Positions 56,494-63,892 of a stretch of 64,000 nucleotides of DNA are shown here, one piece after another. The stretch spans positions 1-64,000 of the forward strand of contig NZ_JAAAPM020000012.1 in NCBI RefSeq assembly GCF_009909155.2. Direction: 5' to 3'. The translations under genes were made by a program, and so were the position numbers. This stretch comes from Flavobacterium undicola (GTDB lineage: Bacteria > Bacteroidota > Bacteroidia > Flavobacteriales > Flavobacteriaceae). The first letter of the stretch is position 1. Each line of letters opens with the position of its first letter. The notes beneath the pieces were generated by a model. That model was given only the letters and a program-made list of their open reading frames with translations. It searched no databases and was not told the origin of the DNA.

Positions 56494-58398
56494 CTATGAG
56501 AATTGGGTGAGTTGAAACTTATCTTTAATTAATTCTTCTAATTCTTTCATTGGAATCAGGGCATTCTTCAATTTTTCCCTGTCATTTTTCGAAAGTTCCT
56601 CTAAGTTAATATATTGTCCTGAATTTTCATTTTTTATACCTTCCAAAGTTCTGATTCTGGTTAAAAATAAATAGGCTTCGGCACAATTCAGATAAATTTC
56701 TGAATGTTTAGGATCGGCTATAGCCAGTTGCTTAAATCGGGTATAAGTATTGTTGATTCCTTTGATTTCATGACTCAAAGTAAAGAGTCTGGCACTATCA
56801 ATTAAAGGCATCAACGCTCGGGTTTTAATGTCAAATTTGTCTTTATGGATTCCTTCTTCTTCAACTATAAATTTTTTGAAGAAACTTAAAGGAGAATTTT
56901 TTCTCAAAGCATCATTCCCCAGAAAATCAAAAAACAAATTATTGTTATAGGCATTTTCAGAAATAATATTATTGATAGCACTTTCAATTTTCAACTCTCC
57001 AATAACCAACTCACAATCAAAGAAAATACTACTTAAATTATCTGTATTTTCTCTTGTAGTATTCATCCAATTGTTATATTGTTTAATCCAGTCAGTCAAA
57101 GACTTACACCACAACATATTACTTGCCATGTGTCCGTTTGGACATAATCCGTAACCTATTTTTTCTAAGGTTGCGGTTGTCTTTTTCCCAAGCTTTAAAA
57201 AGTAATCTTTTACTTCAATATATTTATCCTGAGCAACATCTTCAAATACTAAAATACTATCTTGATCAGTTAATAAAAGTTGTTCTTTACGTCCTTGACT
57301 ACCAATACTCAACCAGGCAAATCGAGCAGGAGGGGAGCCTAATTCTAAAATTGATAATTCAACAGCACGTTTTAAAACAGCAAAATTAATTTCACTGGCA
57401 ATATTGGTAATATGTGTTAGTGGAATGTTTTTTTGAATCGAAGATTGAATTAAATTAGTCAATCGGGCGCGAATTTCTTTAAGCTCATTTGATGATAAAG
57501 AACGTTTTACTTCTTTGATCAATACACCTGGATTACTTGCTTGAGCAGCAATTAAATCGTGCTCAGAAATCACTCCTTTAATAGTTGATTTATCAGTTCC
57601 GTCAACGGTTACACATAAATGCGTAACATTGTTTTTAAGCATTAGTAATTGGGCTTCCGCCAAAGAAACATTTTCTAAAACAGTCACTACCGGAGAAGAC
57701 ATAATATTGCTTACCGGAATATTAATAGGATAGCGCCCTGTAGCAATTTTTGAAGCCAAATCAGCATGAGTTACAATTCCGATAGGGCCGCTTTTTTCAA
57801 AAATAATAACGTTATTCTTTAACGATTCAGCCATTAATTGGGCAACTTCCTGTGCGGTATTATCAGAAGTAGCTAATAAAGGGGTGGTGTTGTACGCTAA
57901 AGTTTGGAAAAACTGGGCTTCCGATTGTTTTTCAGAATAAAAACCGTCCGAAGCAATATTTCCTTCTGAGGAACGATCTTCAGGTAAATTACTGGCAAAA
58001 TTTTCCAAAAGAAAGTTTAAAACCTCCGAATTATTTGCCAATAAAGGTTTGAAAACTGCAATAGGGATGGCATATACCAAACTTTCTTCTCTGGCTTTAG
58101 CAGTTGTTTTGTATTTATTTTTAGCAAAAAACGGACGCAATCCAAAAATAGTTCCTTCGTGGCATTTATTAATGACACTTTCTTCGGCGTCAGCAATTAC
58201 TGATACGTTGACAACACCAGAAGCGACAACATAAAAACTGTCATGCAGTGTTTCGTTAATCTTGAATAAAGTTTGCTTTTTTTCTAAATTAATTACACGA
58301 ATATTGTTAGCAATCTCAGCTAATTGATCTGATGTAAGCTGATTAAAAGGTGCGTAATTTTTTAAAAAATCGGCAATTTGTCCCGCAATTATATTCAT
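56494..58398 (-). CDS. cNMP-binding/CBS/DUF294 nucleotidyltransferase-like protein
   Basis: 634 residues, four parts. Residues 10-125: cyclic-nucleotide-binding fold (LFKINETLHDSFYVVASG). About 165-290: two CBS domains (NNVIIFEKSGPIGIVTHADL; VSEHDL-like VISEHDL). About 320-450: GlnD-like nucleotidyltransferase (SIGSQGRKEQLLLTDQDSIL, the GS...D-x-D pattern intact). From 470: DUF294 C-terminal helical domain. Suggests a cytosolic protein that senses adenylates and transfers a nucleotide. Start at the ATG 58398. Confidence 0.88.
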   Translation of the reverse strand: MNIIAGQIADFLKNYAPFNQLTSDQLAEIANNIRVINLEKKQTLFKINETLHDSFYVVASGVVNVSVIADAEESVINKCHEGTIFGLRPFFAKNKYKTTAKAREESLVYAIPIAVFKPLLANNSEVLNFLLENFASNLPEDRSSEGNIASDGFYSEKQSEAQFFQTLAYNTTPLLATSDNTAQEVAQLMAESLKNNVIIFEKSGPIGIVTHADLASKIATGRYPINIPVSNIMSSPVVTVLENVSLAEAQLLMLKNNVTHLCVTVDGTDKSTIKGVISEHDLIAAQASNPGVLIKEVKRSLSSNELKEIRARLTNLIQSSIQKNIPLTHITNIASEINFAVLKRAVELSILELGSPPARFAWLSIGSQGRKEQLLLTDQDSILVFEDVAQDKYIEVKDYFLKLGKKTTATLEKIGYGLCPNGHMASNMLWCKSLTDWIKQYNNWMNTTRENTDNLSSIFFDCELVIGELKIESAINNIISENAYNNNLFFDFLGNDALRKNSPLSFFKKFIVEEEGIHKDKFDIKTRALMPLIDSARLFTLSHEIKGINNTYTRFKQLAIADPKHSEIYLNCAEAYLFLTRIRTLEGIKNENSGQYINLEELSKNDREKLKNALIPMKELEELIKDKFQLTQFS

Positions 58399-58746
58399 GT
58401 TTTTTCGATAAAATAGTAAAACAAAATTAGTAAATAAATTAGTTACAATTTGTACTTATTAATTTTAATATAATAGATTTATTTAAATGAAACATTTTGC
58501 AATTTATTGTTAGAGAATCTGTTTTTTTTCGAAAAAAAGTTTTCATTTTAATAGATTGAAATTAGGAAACAATAGAAATAACTAGTTGTGTAATTGAAAT
58601 AAACATAGTTTTAATAATCATTTAGATAGAATGAAAAATTATGAGAATTAAATGTTTTCAGAAGAAGTAGCCTTAATTAAATAAAAGTTCTATTTTACAT
58701 AATATAAATTATAGTTCATTGCTTTACATAACTGATTCTAAAAGAG
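58399..58746. other. Gene-free junction between chromosome and prophage-like element
   Basis: 348 bp, about 80 percent A+T, between the divergent cNMP/CBS gene and the phage initiator gene. It contains the dif-like site at 58692-58719, a second TTTACATAA 29 bp further on, and a TTTTTTTTCGAAAAAAA palindrome near 58521. No ORF is supported. Confidence 0.6.
58692..58719. other. dif-like XerC/XerD recombination site (candidate attachment site)
   Basis: ATTTTACATAA, then the 6-bp centre TATAAA, then TTATAGTTCAT: two 11-bp arms with inner halves CATAA and TTATA. The E. coli dif site has the same design (GGTGCGCATAA, 6 bp, TTATGTTAAAT). It lies just before the first phage gene, where integration by host XerC/XerD would place it. 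The second copy expected at the other end would lie beyond the window. Confidence 0.55.
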
Positions 58747-58752
58747 TTGATT

Positions 58753-59880
58753 ATGGAAGCTAAAAAAATCCCTATTAATATACCGTTAACGGATTCGTTC
58801 AGTCTTAAGATACCTTTTCACTTATGTGAAGTCGTAGACTTACGTTTAACAAGCCAAACGGCTGTTTATTATGAATCTTTGGACGCTGTAGATTGCGAAC
58901 TTTTTCCGCCAAAACCTCTAAAATTTGAAATCAACGGAATGACTATAAGAATCGGACTTTGTGAAATTCCGATTTTTGACAATGAAACTAAAGAAAAGAA
59001 TCAAACGAAATTCATTAACCTTACAGTTTCTTCTAAGTTACTCAAGTACAGGTATTTTGAGGGGATAAACAAAAATAACATCGAAATACTCTATAAAGAA
59101 TTTTTAGATTTTAAGGTCTTTACTTGCAGTTTTGAAACGTTCTTAAGCGGGTATATTTCAGACGTTGATATTTGTATTAATCGCTATTCAAATTCACCGC
59201 AATGTTTTGAAGATGCTTTACACGTATTAACGGCTCAATGTGGCAATAAGCAAAAACATCTACATTTTGTAAGCCAACCAAACAATTTAGGATTGGCATT
59301 TAATAAGCGTGATTATGCTAAACCCTCAATCCCATTTATAAAATTCTATCATAAAGAATTCGAACTTATTTCTAAATCAGCAGAATTTTACAACTTTTAT
59401 CTTTTCCCTCAGTATTACCACGCTATTAAAAACCTTACGAGAATTGAGGTAACTATAAAAAACTACGCTCACAAAGAGAGACTTAAAAAGTTTGGGGTCT
59501 GCCCGCAATTTAAAACCTTAGAGGAATATTTACAGATTTCCCAAAAGGATCTGTACAATGTTGTAATTTTTTCTATAAACTCCTATATCGAGAATAAAGC
59601 AAGGCAAAAAGCCCCCAATTTAAGCCCTACAGACCACCTTATTTACGAGTTAATCCAAAATTGCGTTTTCAAAGGCTATGACTATAAAGCATTGCTTCCT
59701 ATAGTGGATTCCTTTAAAGGTGCAAACGCTCAGTCTACAGAAGTCGCAAAATCCCGAATGAGAAAAAAAGTAAAAGAACTTTTTGACTTATTGATTCATA
59801 AAGACGTAAAAATTCAGAGCGAAGTACGTCACAACGCCCACGTATTAGAATATTTAAACTTTATAAATTTTAAATTATGA
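58753..59880 (+). CDS. Phage replication initiation protein (gene II/X-type, rolling circle)
   Basis: 375 residues from the ATG at 58753 (a TTG two codons up is less likely). The pattern matches the replication initiators of filamentous phages and related plasmids: a strand region with SDVDICIN (137-142), FIKFYHKEFEL (195-205, compare F-Y-D-K-x-x-E of the family) and RIEVTIKN (230-237, the R-x-E motif). These nick one strand at the origin to start rolling-circle replication of ssDNA genomes. The C-terminal third is helical and basic (KSRMRKKVKELFDLLI). First gene of the element; ATGA overlap with the next small ORF. Confidence 0.75.
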   Translation: MEAKKIPINIPLTDSFSLKIPFHLCEVVDLRLTSQTAVYYESLDAVDCELFPPKPLKFEINGMTIRIGLCEIPIFDNETKEKNQTKFINLTVSSKLLKYRYFEGINKNNIEILYKEFLDFKVFTCSFETFLSGYISDVDICINRYSNSPQCFEDALHVLTAQCGNKQKHLHFVSQPNNLGLAFNKRDYAKPSIPFIKFYHKEFELISKSAEFYNFYLFPQYYHAIKNLTRIEVTIKNYAHKERLKKFGVCPQFKTLEEYLQISQKDLYNVVIFSINSYIENKARQKAPNLSPTDHLIYELIQNCVFKGYDYKALLPIVDSFKGANAQSTEVAKSRMRKKVKELFDLLIHKDVKIQSEVRHNAHVLEYLNFINFKL

Positions 59881-60020
59881 AAAAACAACACTTTTTAAAT
59901 CACTACTACAGACTGTTAACAGTGCATCAAAAAATCAATTTAAAAGCCTTTTTTATAAAGAATTTGAGCTTTAATTACGCAATATCCGAATTTGAATTTT
60001 TGTGTATAACTGAGCCTTAA
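59877..60020 (+). CDS. Small phage protein
   Basis: 47 residues, ATG overlapping the stop of the initiator gene (ATGA), a strong sign of translation. Basic N-terminus (MKKQHFLNHYYRLL), rich in Phe, Asn, Lys; no recognised domain. It could be a small DNA-binding protein. Confidence 0.55.
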   Translation: MKKQHFLNHYYRLLTVHQKINLKAFFIKNLSFNYAISEFEFLCITEP

Positions 60021-60053
60021 AAAGGCTAAAAAACTAAATTATCAAGTCACGGA

Positions 60054-60083
60054 AAAAGCCGACCTATGATAGTCGGCTTTTCT
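60054..60083 (+). terminator. Terminator-like hairpin
   Basis: AAAAGCCGAC pairs perfectly with GTCGGCTTTT across an 8-nt loop; a T follows. It ends the initiator transcript or marks an RNA processing site. Confidence 0.72.
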
Positions 60084-60112
60084 TAACAAATATGTTAATT
60101 TACTCTTACAAA

Positions 60113-60310
60113 ATGAACTCACAAATTCCTACAAAAACAGACCCCCCTCCGACCCCTGACTTTCGAGAGAAGTTCACGGAGTATAAGCTACAGACTTCTA
60201 AAGAAATTTTAGTATTGAAAGTAGAAAGTTTTGAAGCTGCAATACGTCCCAAAGGCGAAAATTATTCGAGAGACAATAAAAGAATACATAATCAATTATC
60301 AATTTTTTAA
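60113..60310 (+). CDS. Small phage protein
   Basis: 65 residues from ATG 60113 (a start seven codons earlier is possible). Pro-rich N-terminal stretch (KTDPPPTPDF) then a charged helical segment with no known domain. Not homologous to anything I recognise. Confidence 0.5.
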   Translation: MNSQIPTKTDPPPTPDFREKFTEYKLQTSKEILVLKVESFEAAIRPKGENYSRDNKRIHNQLSIF

Positions 60311-60312
60311 TT

Positions 60313-60340
60313 GGGGCGGTAATCCCTACAATCCCGCCCC
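60313..60340. other. GC-rich hairpin in the phage early region
   Basis: GGGGCGG (60313-60319) pairs with CCGCCCC (60334-60340) around a 14-nt loop. In a region of about 30 percent GC this stands out. No T-run follows, so it is not a normal terminator; it might be an origin hairpin for nicking or second-strand start. Confidence 0.6.
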
Positions 60341-60356
60341 GCTAAAATCAATACCA

Positions 60357-60530
60357 ATGCAAATAACAGAAATGAAACCTACAACCGCACTAGATGCAAA
60401 AATGATTCAAAGCTTATTAGAAAACATTACTTACAGAACGGCACAGTACTATTTGACTGATATTAAAAAACAATATAATACAAAGTGTGTGCTATACTGT
60501 CATTTTAAAAATTATTTTAACATAATTTAA
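60357..60530 (+). CDS. Small phage protein, possible HTH
   Basis: 57 residues from ATG 60357. The stretch LDAKMIQSLLENITYRTAQY and YLTDIKKQYN has the helix-turn-helix pattern of small regulators (DAKMIQSLLE / TYRTAQYYLTDIKK). If real it would be the phage repressor or control protein. A longer frame upstream (60231) overlaps the preceding ORF and is unlikely. Confidence 0.5.
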   Translation: MQITEMKPTTALDAKMIQSLLENITYRTAQYYLTDIKKQYNTKCVLYCHFKNYFNII

Positions 60531-60537
60531 CACAAAA

Positions 60538-60567
60538 TACGTAAAACTACGCAAAACTACGCCAAAC
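60538..60567. repeat. Three 10-bp iterons
   Basis: TACGTAAAAC, TACGCAAAAC, TACGCCAAAC in tandem, one helical turn apart, immediately before a terminator and the capsid gene. They could bind the initiator or the small HTH protein. Confidence 0.7.
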
Positions 60568-60595
60568 CGCAAAATTCACTTTTTGCGGTTTTTTT
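60565..60595 (+). terminator. Terminator between early and late regions
   Basis: AACCGCAAAA pairs perfectly with TTTTGCGGTT and ends in T's. The late gene block begins 51 bp further on, so a promoter may lie in between or the stop is partial. Confidence 0.82.
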
Positions 60596-60645
60596 ATTGC
60601 CAAAATTTGTCACAGATAAAATTATTAATTCATTTAAAAAACATT

Positions 60646-61392
60646 ATGGCACAAATTTATAATGCTACAAACAAGACTAAATCGGATGTAATAGAAGTCT
60701 CTAAAGGCTTTGCACATTTAGCAATTGGTACTGATGGTGCGTTAACTGACATTACAACGGAAACAATCACTTTGTACGTTGAAAGAAAAGGAGACACAGC
60801 AGACATCGCAAGAGAAATGCTCTTAATCGATTTCATCGCTTTAGGTACAGAGGGTCAGGATGCAATTGTTTCAATGGGTACTTTGAAATGTGTTGCTTGT
60901 TGCGACTTAACCGTAAACGGTGGTAACGTCAAATTAGGCGAAAACGAAAAAATCAAAGTTCAGTTGACCAATTTGAAAACGGCAAAAACGTATCAAATGA
61001 ACACAATTGAAAGTTCTTTCGAAGATTCAGAGTTGCAAGATTACACACGTAAAACTATGGCTTCTGAAACCCTTAACCAAGATTTTGATGTAAGAGGTCA
61101 CGACCTTTTAAGCTTGCAAAAAGATGATTCTATTACAGAAATCAACTTTACTTATGACAACGGACACGTTGCCAAAATGGATGCTTTCGAAGCGGAACTT
61201 TTCCACAAGACACTTGACCCAGTTGTAGCAATCAACGAGGCGGGAGTTGTTCAATCAGGTTTCCCTACAAGATTAGTTTTCCTTTTGACAGGAATTACAA
61301 ACGTAAACATTAGAAAATCGGCAGGGGTATTATTGAATTTCTCAACGAGAATCAACGCAGACGATGCCCTATTGTATAACGTAAAACGCTAG
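60646..61392 (+). CDS. Candidate major capsid protein
   Basis: 248 residues from ATG 60646 (upstream frame extends but the phrase MAQIYNATNKTKSD is the plausible start; A-rich leader precedes). Mostly beta strands, with repeated hydrophobic-polar alternation (ETITLYVERKG, VSMGTLKCVACCDLTVNGG, TRLVFLLTGITNVNI, GVLLNFSTRIN). No signal peptide, no helix-rich domain. Its place after the early genes and before a set of membrane proteins and a lysin is that of the major capsid protein of tailless ssDNA or PM2-like phages. This is inference; a jelly-roll fold is expected if right. Confidence 0.5.
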   Translation: MAQIYNATNKTKSDVIEVSKGFAHLAIGTDGALTDITTETITLYVERKGDTADIAREMLLIDFIALGTEGQDAIVSMGTLKCVACCDLTVNGGNVKLGENEKIKVQLTNLKTAKTYQMNTIESSFEDSELQDYTRKTMASETLNQDFDVRGHDLLSLQKDDSITEINFTYDNGHVAKMDAFEAELFHKTLDPVVAINEAGVVQSGFPTRLVFLLTGITNVNIRKSAGVLLNFSTRINADDALLYNVKR

Positions 61393-61395
61393 AAA

Positions 61396-61836
61396 ATGGG
61401 TTTAAAAATCTCAAAATTCCTTAAGAAAAACGTCAATTTTAAAAGTGCTGTAAAATTGGCGGGAACTATTGTTCCGGGAGTGGGTGGCTCAATCATCCAA
61501 GGGCTTCAAGCCTCAGCCGAAGGAAAAAAACAAGCTAGAGACCAAGCCGCTCAAGAACAGGCAAACCAAATGGCTCAAGATGTTGGCGCACAAATCGGAA
61601 GCTATGGCGGTACGGTTGCAGGAAATGTTATCCAAGGAGCAACTAAAAAGATACTTGCAGGGGCTTCAAACGGCGTAAACCAAGCTTCTGGAATGGTTGG
61701 CGCACAGGTGGTAGATAATACCATTAAAGAGTGGTTCACTAAGCATAAATCTATCGTTTTAGGTGTTTTAGGCTCTGTAGTATTGTTCTTTGTGTTTTTC
61801 AGAAAAGCTGGTAATCATTCAAGACGCAGACGATAA
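61396..61836 (+). CDS. Phage membrane protein with C-terminal anchor
   Basis: 146 residues. Ala/Gln/Gly-rich, hydrophilic N-terminal region (EGKKQARDQAAQEQANQMAQ), then one hydrophobic helix (SIVLGVLGSVVLFFVFF) and an Arg-rich tail ending HSRRRR. Positive-inside rule puts the tail in the cytosol or capsid interior. Its stop overlaps the next start (TAATG). It is 3 bp after the capsid gene. Confidence 0.62.
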   Translation: MGLKISKFLKKNVNFKSAVKLAGTIVPGVGGSIIQGLQASAEGKKQARDQAAQEQANQMAQDVGAQIGSYGGTVAGNVIQGATKKILAGASNGVNQASGMVGAQVVDNTIKEWFTKHKSIVLGVLGSVVLFFVFFRKAGNHSRRRR

Positions 61837-61997
61837 TGGTAAATACTGTCTTAACTGCATCGTCAGGAATTGGGGCTGTTGAACTGGTGGAACAAATTCC
61901 GCCAGTTAGCCCAAAAATCGAAGTAATTAAATTAATCATTCAGCTTGCAATTGGTGTTGTAGCCTTGCTAAGACTGAGAAAACCAAAACAGCAATAG
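61836..61997 (+). CDS. Small phage membrane protein
   Basis: 53 residues: short N-terminal segment, EVIKLIIQLAIGVVALLRLR as a single helix, basic end (RKPKQQ). TAATG overlap with the previous gene and the next ATG follows directly, so it is translated as part of a coupled block. Confidence 0.65.
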   Translation: MVNTVLTASSGIGAVELVEQIPPVSPKIEVIKLIIQLAIGVVALLRLRKPKQQ

Positions 61998-62477
61998 ATG
62001 GACTTATTCGACGGAAACGGCAAAAAAATTGGTTACACAGACAAGAACGGAAAAACCGTTTTGTTTAGCAACAACCAAAGTACTTCAACTTCATCAGGTC
62101 AAAAGAAAACTTACGAAAGTAAGTCTCACGCAGAATTACAAACAGTGATTCCAAAGGCTGACCAAAAGAAATTCGACCCATTCCATACCATTTGGGCTTG
62201 GAAAACTACAAAGAGATTCGGGCTTATTTCAGTGAACGCACGTAAGCAATTAGATCAAAAAAATCTTGACGGCTCACACGTTAAAGATGGTTTCGAAAAG
62301 TGGGTTATCAAATTGAAAACAGCCACAGACAGCCAAACTATTTTTGGCATGTATTCAGTGAGAAAAGGATGTTTGTTTTTTGATATGGGTACAACAAAAT
62401 GTTGTGTAAACCACAAGAAAGGATTTTTCTCATTCATTCAACCCGATTTCGTAACCAATAAAAATAAGCGTAAATAA
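61998..62477 (+). CDS. Phage protein of unknown function
   Basis: 159 residues, no hydrophobic helix. The N-terminal MDLFDGNGKKIGYTDKNGKT has two Gly-Asn-Gly-Lys/Lys-Asn-Gly-Lys turns as in short beta repeats; the C-terminal half contains WAWKTTKRFGLISVN and a Cys pair in GTTKCCVNHKKG. A structural or receptor-binding protein is possible from the place in the operon; no family recognised. Confidence 0.58.
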   Translation: MDLFDGNGKKIGYTDKNGKTVLFSNNQSTSTSSGQKKTYESKSHAELQTVIPKADQKKFDPFHTIWAWKTTKRFGLISVNARKQLDQKNLDGSHVKDGFEKWVIKLKTATDSQTIFGMYSVRKGCLFFDMGTTKCCVNHKKGFFSFIQPDFVTNKNKRK

Positions 62478-62626
62478 TGAAAAACGTAACTTCTATAATT
62501 TCGGTAGTAAAAATGCTCGCTAAGTATGGGGCTTACGTAATCGTCATTATTGACGGCTTAAGCTTCATTGCTGACGGCTTAGAGCGAGTGGATAACGAGA
62601 AAAATTCAAAAAATGAAAGTAAGTAG
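62477..62626 (+). CDS. Small phage membrane protein
   Basis: 49 residues: one hydrophobic segment (MLAKYGAYVIVIIDGLSFIA) and an acidic end. Overlaps the previous stop (TAATG) and runs 14 bases into the transglycosylase gene in another frame. Confidence 0.6.
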   Translation: MKNVTSIISVVKMLAKYGAYVIVIIDGLSFIADGLERVDNEKNSKNESK

Positions 62627-63206
62627 CTTTTTTACACAAAAACTTCCTGAAAGGCACGTAAGTAAGGTAATTGAGGTCGCTCAGAAACTTAAAATAGATG
62701 CTAATTCATTGCTTGCAGTAATGTATTTCGAAACTGCAAAGACTTTCAGCCCACAGAAAACGAACTCAATCGGTTCTGTGGGATTAATTCAATTCACGGC
62801 AGATGTTGGAACTCCAAAACAAAAGAAAATCAACGGAAAAGTTTATTCTTTGGCTTACATTAAGAGTCTATCTTTTATCAAACAAATGGATTTGGTTTAT
62901 GAATATTATAAGCCCTATACTGGTAAAATGAGCAACTTTTTAGATGTTTACCTAGTGACTTTCTTTCCTGCTGCACTTTCTAAGTCGGATTCATTTGTAC
63001 TGAAAACATCAAGCTTAAGCGCTTCTTTGATTGCGTTACAAAATCCGATTTTTGACACTAACAAGGATAAACAAATCACACGTCAAGAAATAACGGATTT
63101 CTTTAAAAAGTGGTACACTCCAAGTGTTTTTCAAGAGATTCAAAAGGGCTTCGACTTGAAAATACCGTTAATGCTATTAGCCCTATTATTTTTAATCAAA
63201 TTTTAA
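62613..63206 (+). CDS. Lytic transglycosylase with EF-hand loop and membrane anchor
   Basis: 197 residues. The SLT-type catalytic site is seen as LLAVMYFETAKTF (Glu40), followed by GSVGLIQFT (54-62). Residues 148-159, DTNKDKQITRQE, form a canonical EF-hand calcium loop (D, N, D, Q, I, T, E at the binding positions). Residues 184-196 are a hydrophobic anchor (IPLMLLALLFLIKF). It would cut peptidoglycan during phage entry or release. Confidence 0.85.
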   Translation: MKVSSFFTQKLPERHVSKVIEVAQKLKIDANSLLAVMYFETAKTFSPQKTNSIGSVGLIQFTADVGTPKQKKINGKVYSLAYIKSLSFIKQMDLVYEYYKPYTGKMSNFLDVYLVTFFPAALSKSDSFVLKTSSLSASLIALQNPIFDTNKDKQITRQEITDFFKKWYTPSVFQEIQKGFDLKIPLMLLALLFLIKF

Positions 63207-63216
63207 AATTTACATT

Positions 63217-63315
63217 ATGCAAAAATTACAAGACTTTTATACAGAACACAAGAAATCAATTTTAATCGGTCTAGCCGTTTTGGGAGTGTTTTTCTTCCTT
63301 AAAAGACGTCAATAG
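63217..63315 (+). CDS. 32-residue phage membrane protein
   Basis: MQKLQDFYTEHKK, then one helix ILIGLAVLGVFFFL, then KRRQ. Short, but bounded closely by neighbours (10 bp before, 2 bp after) and with the same layout as the other one-helix proteins here. Confidence 0.58.
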   Translation: MQKLQDFYTEHKKSILIGLAVLGVFFFLKRRQ

Positions 63316-63317
63316 TT

Positions 63318-63890
63318 ATGTTGTCGAGATATAGTAAAAACAAGCTTATGAATAGTAAGCTTGTTTTGTTCTTTCAGAATAACGCTGTCTATATTGTAGC
63401 AGTACTATTTGCAATACCCTACATCATTAGATACTTTAATTCTCAGGAACAAAAGGACAGCTCACAGGCTTTAGATTTAGCAGTAAAACAGAACAGTGCG
63501 GAAAATGCGAAATCTTCTCCAACCATCATAAACGATAAAGCAAAGGTTATTAATAAAAAGTATCCAAATTTAAAATCAAAAGATTCAGACAGATTGAAAA
63601 CCATTGCACAGAAAATCGCCTTTTCGCTTGGTACGAATCCTGAAGACAATCACATTATTTTTAATGGTTCTGTTGAACTTTTTAATATTAGAGCCTTAGT
63701 AGAAGACGAAAATACAGTAGTTAAACTTTTAAAGACAACTACAGGAACTTTCCCAATTGTAGAAGATTACTACTATTCCCTATTCACCCGATCACGTAAT
63801 TTAAAAACAGACCTTTATAAATATCTCTCAGCTGAGAACATATCACAGCTTCGAGTTGCTTACAAAAAGGCAAATAAAAATTGGATTTAG
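63318..63890 (+). CDS. Phage membrane-anchored protein
   Basis: 190 residues. One helix near the N-terminus (AVYIVAVLFAIPYIIRYF, about 24-41) and a soluble, basic C-terminal domain with no known motif (a second ATG at 63348 is an alternative start). Probably a virion membrane protein; inference from position. Confidence 0.6.
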   Translation: MLSRYSKNKLMNSKLVLFFQNNAVYIVAVLFAIPYIIRYFNSQEQKDSSQALDLAVKQNSAENAKSSPTIINDKAKVINKKYPNLKSKDSDRLKTIAQKIAFSLGTNPEDNHIIFNGSVELFNIRALVEDENTVVKLLKTTTGTFPIVEDYYYSLFTRSRNLKTDLYKYLSAENISQLRVAYKKANKNWI

Positions 63891-63892
63891 AA

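Noticed and set aside
58692-58719. Site as the native chromosomal dif only, unrelated to the element
   Set aside because: Cannot be excluded, but its place 33 bp before the first phage gene fits integration; kept as candidate attachment site with moderate confidence.
60231-60530. 99-residue version of the small phage HTH gene
   Set aside because: Its first half overlaps the preceding ORF in another frame and crosses the GC hairpin; the ATG at 60357 is more likely.
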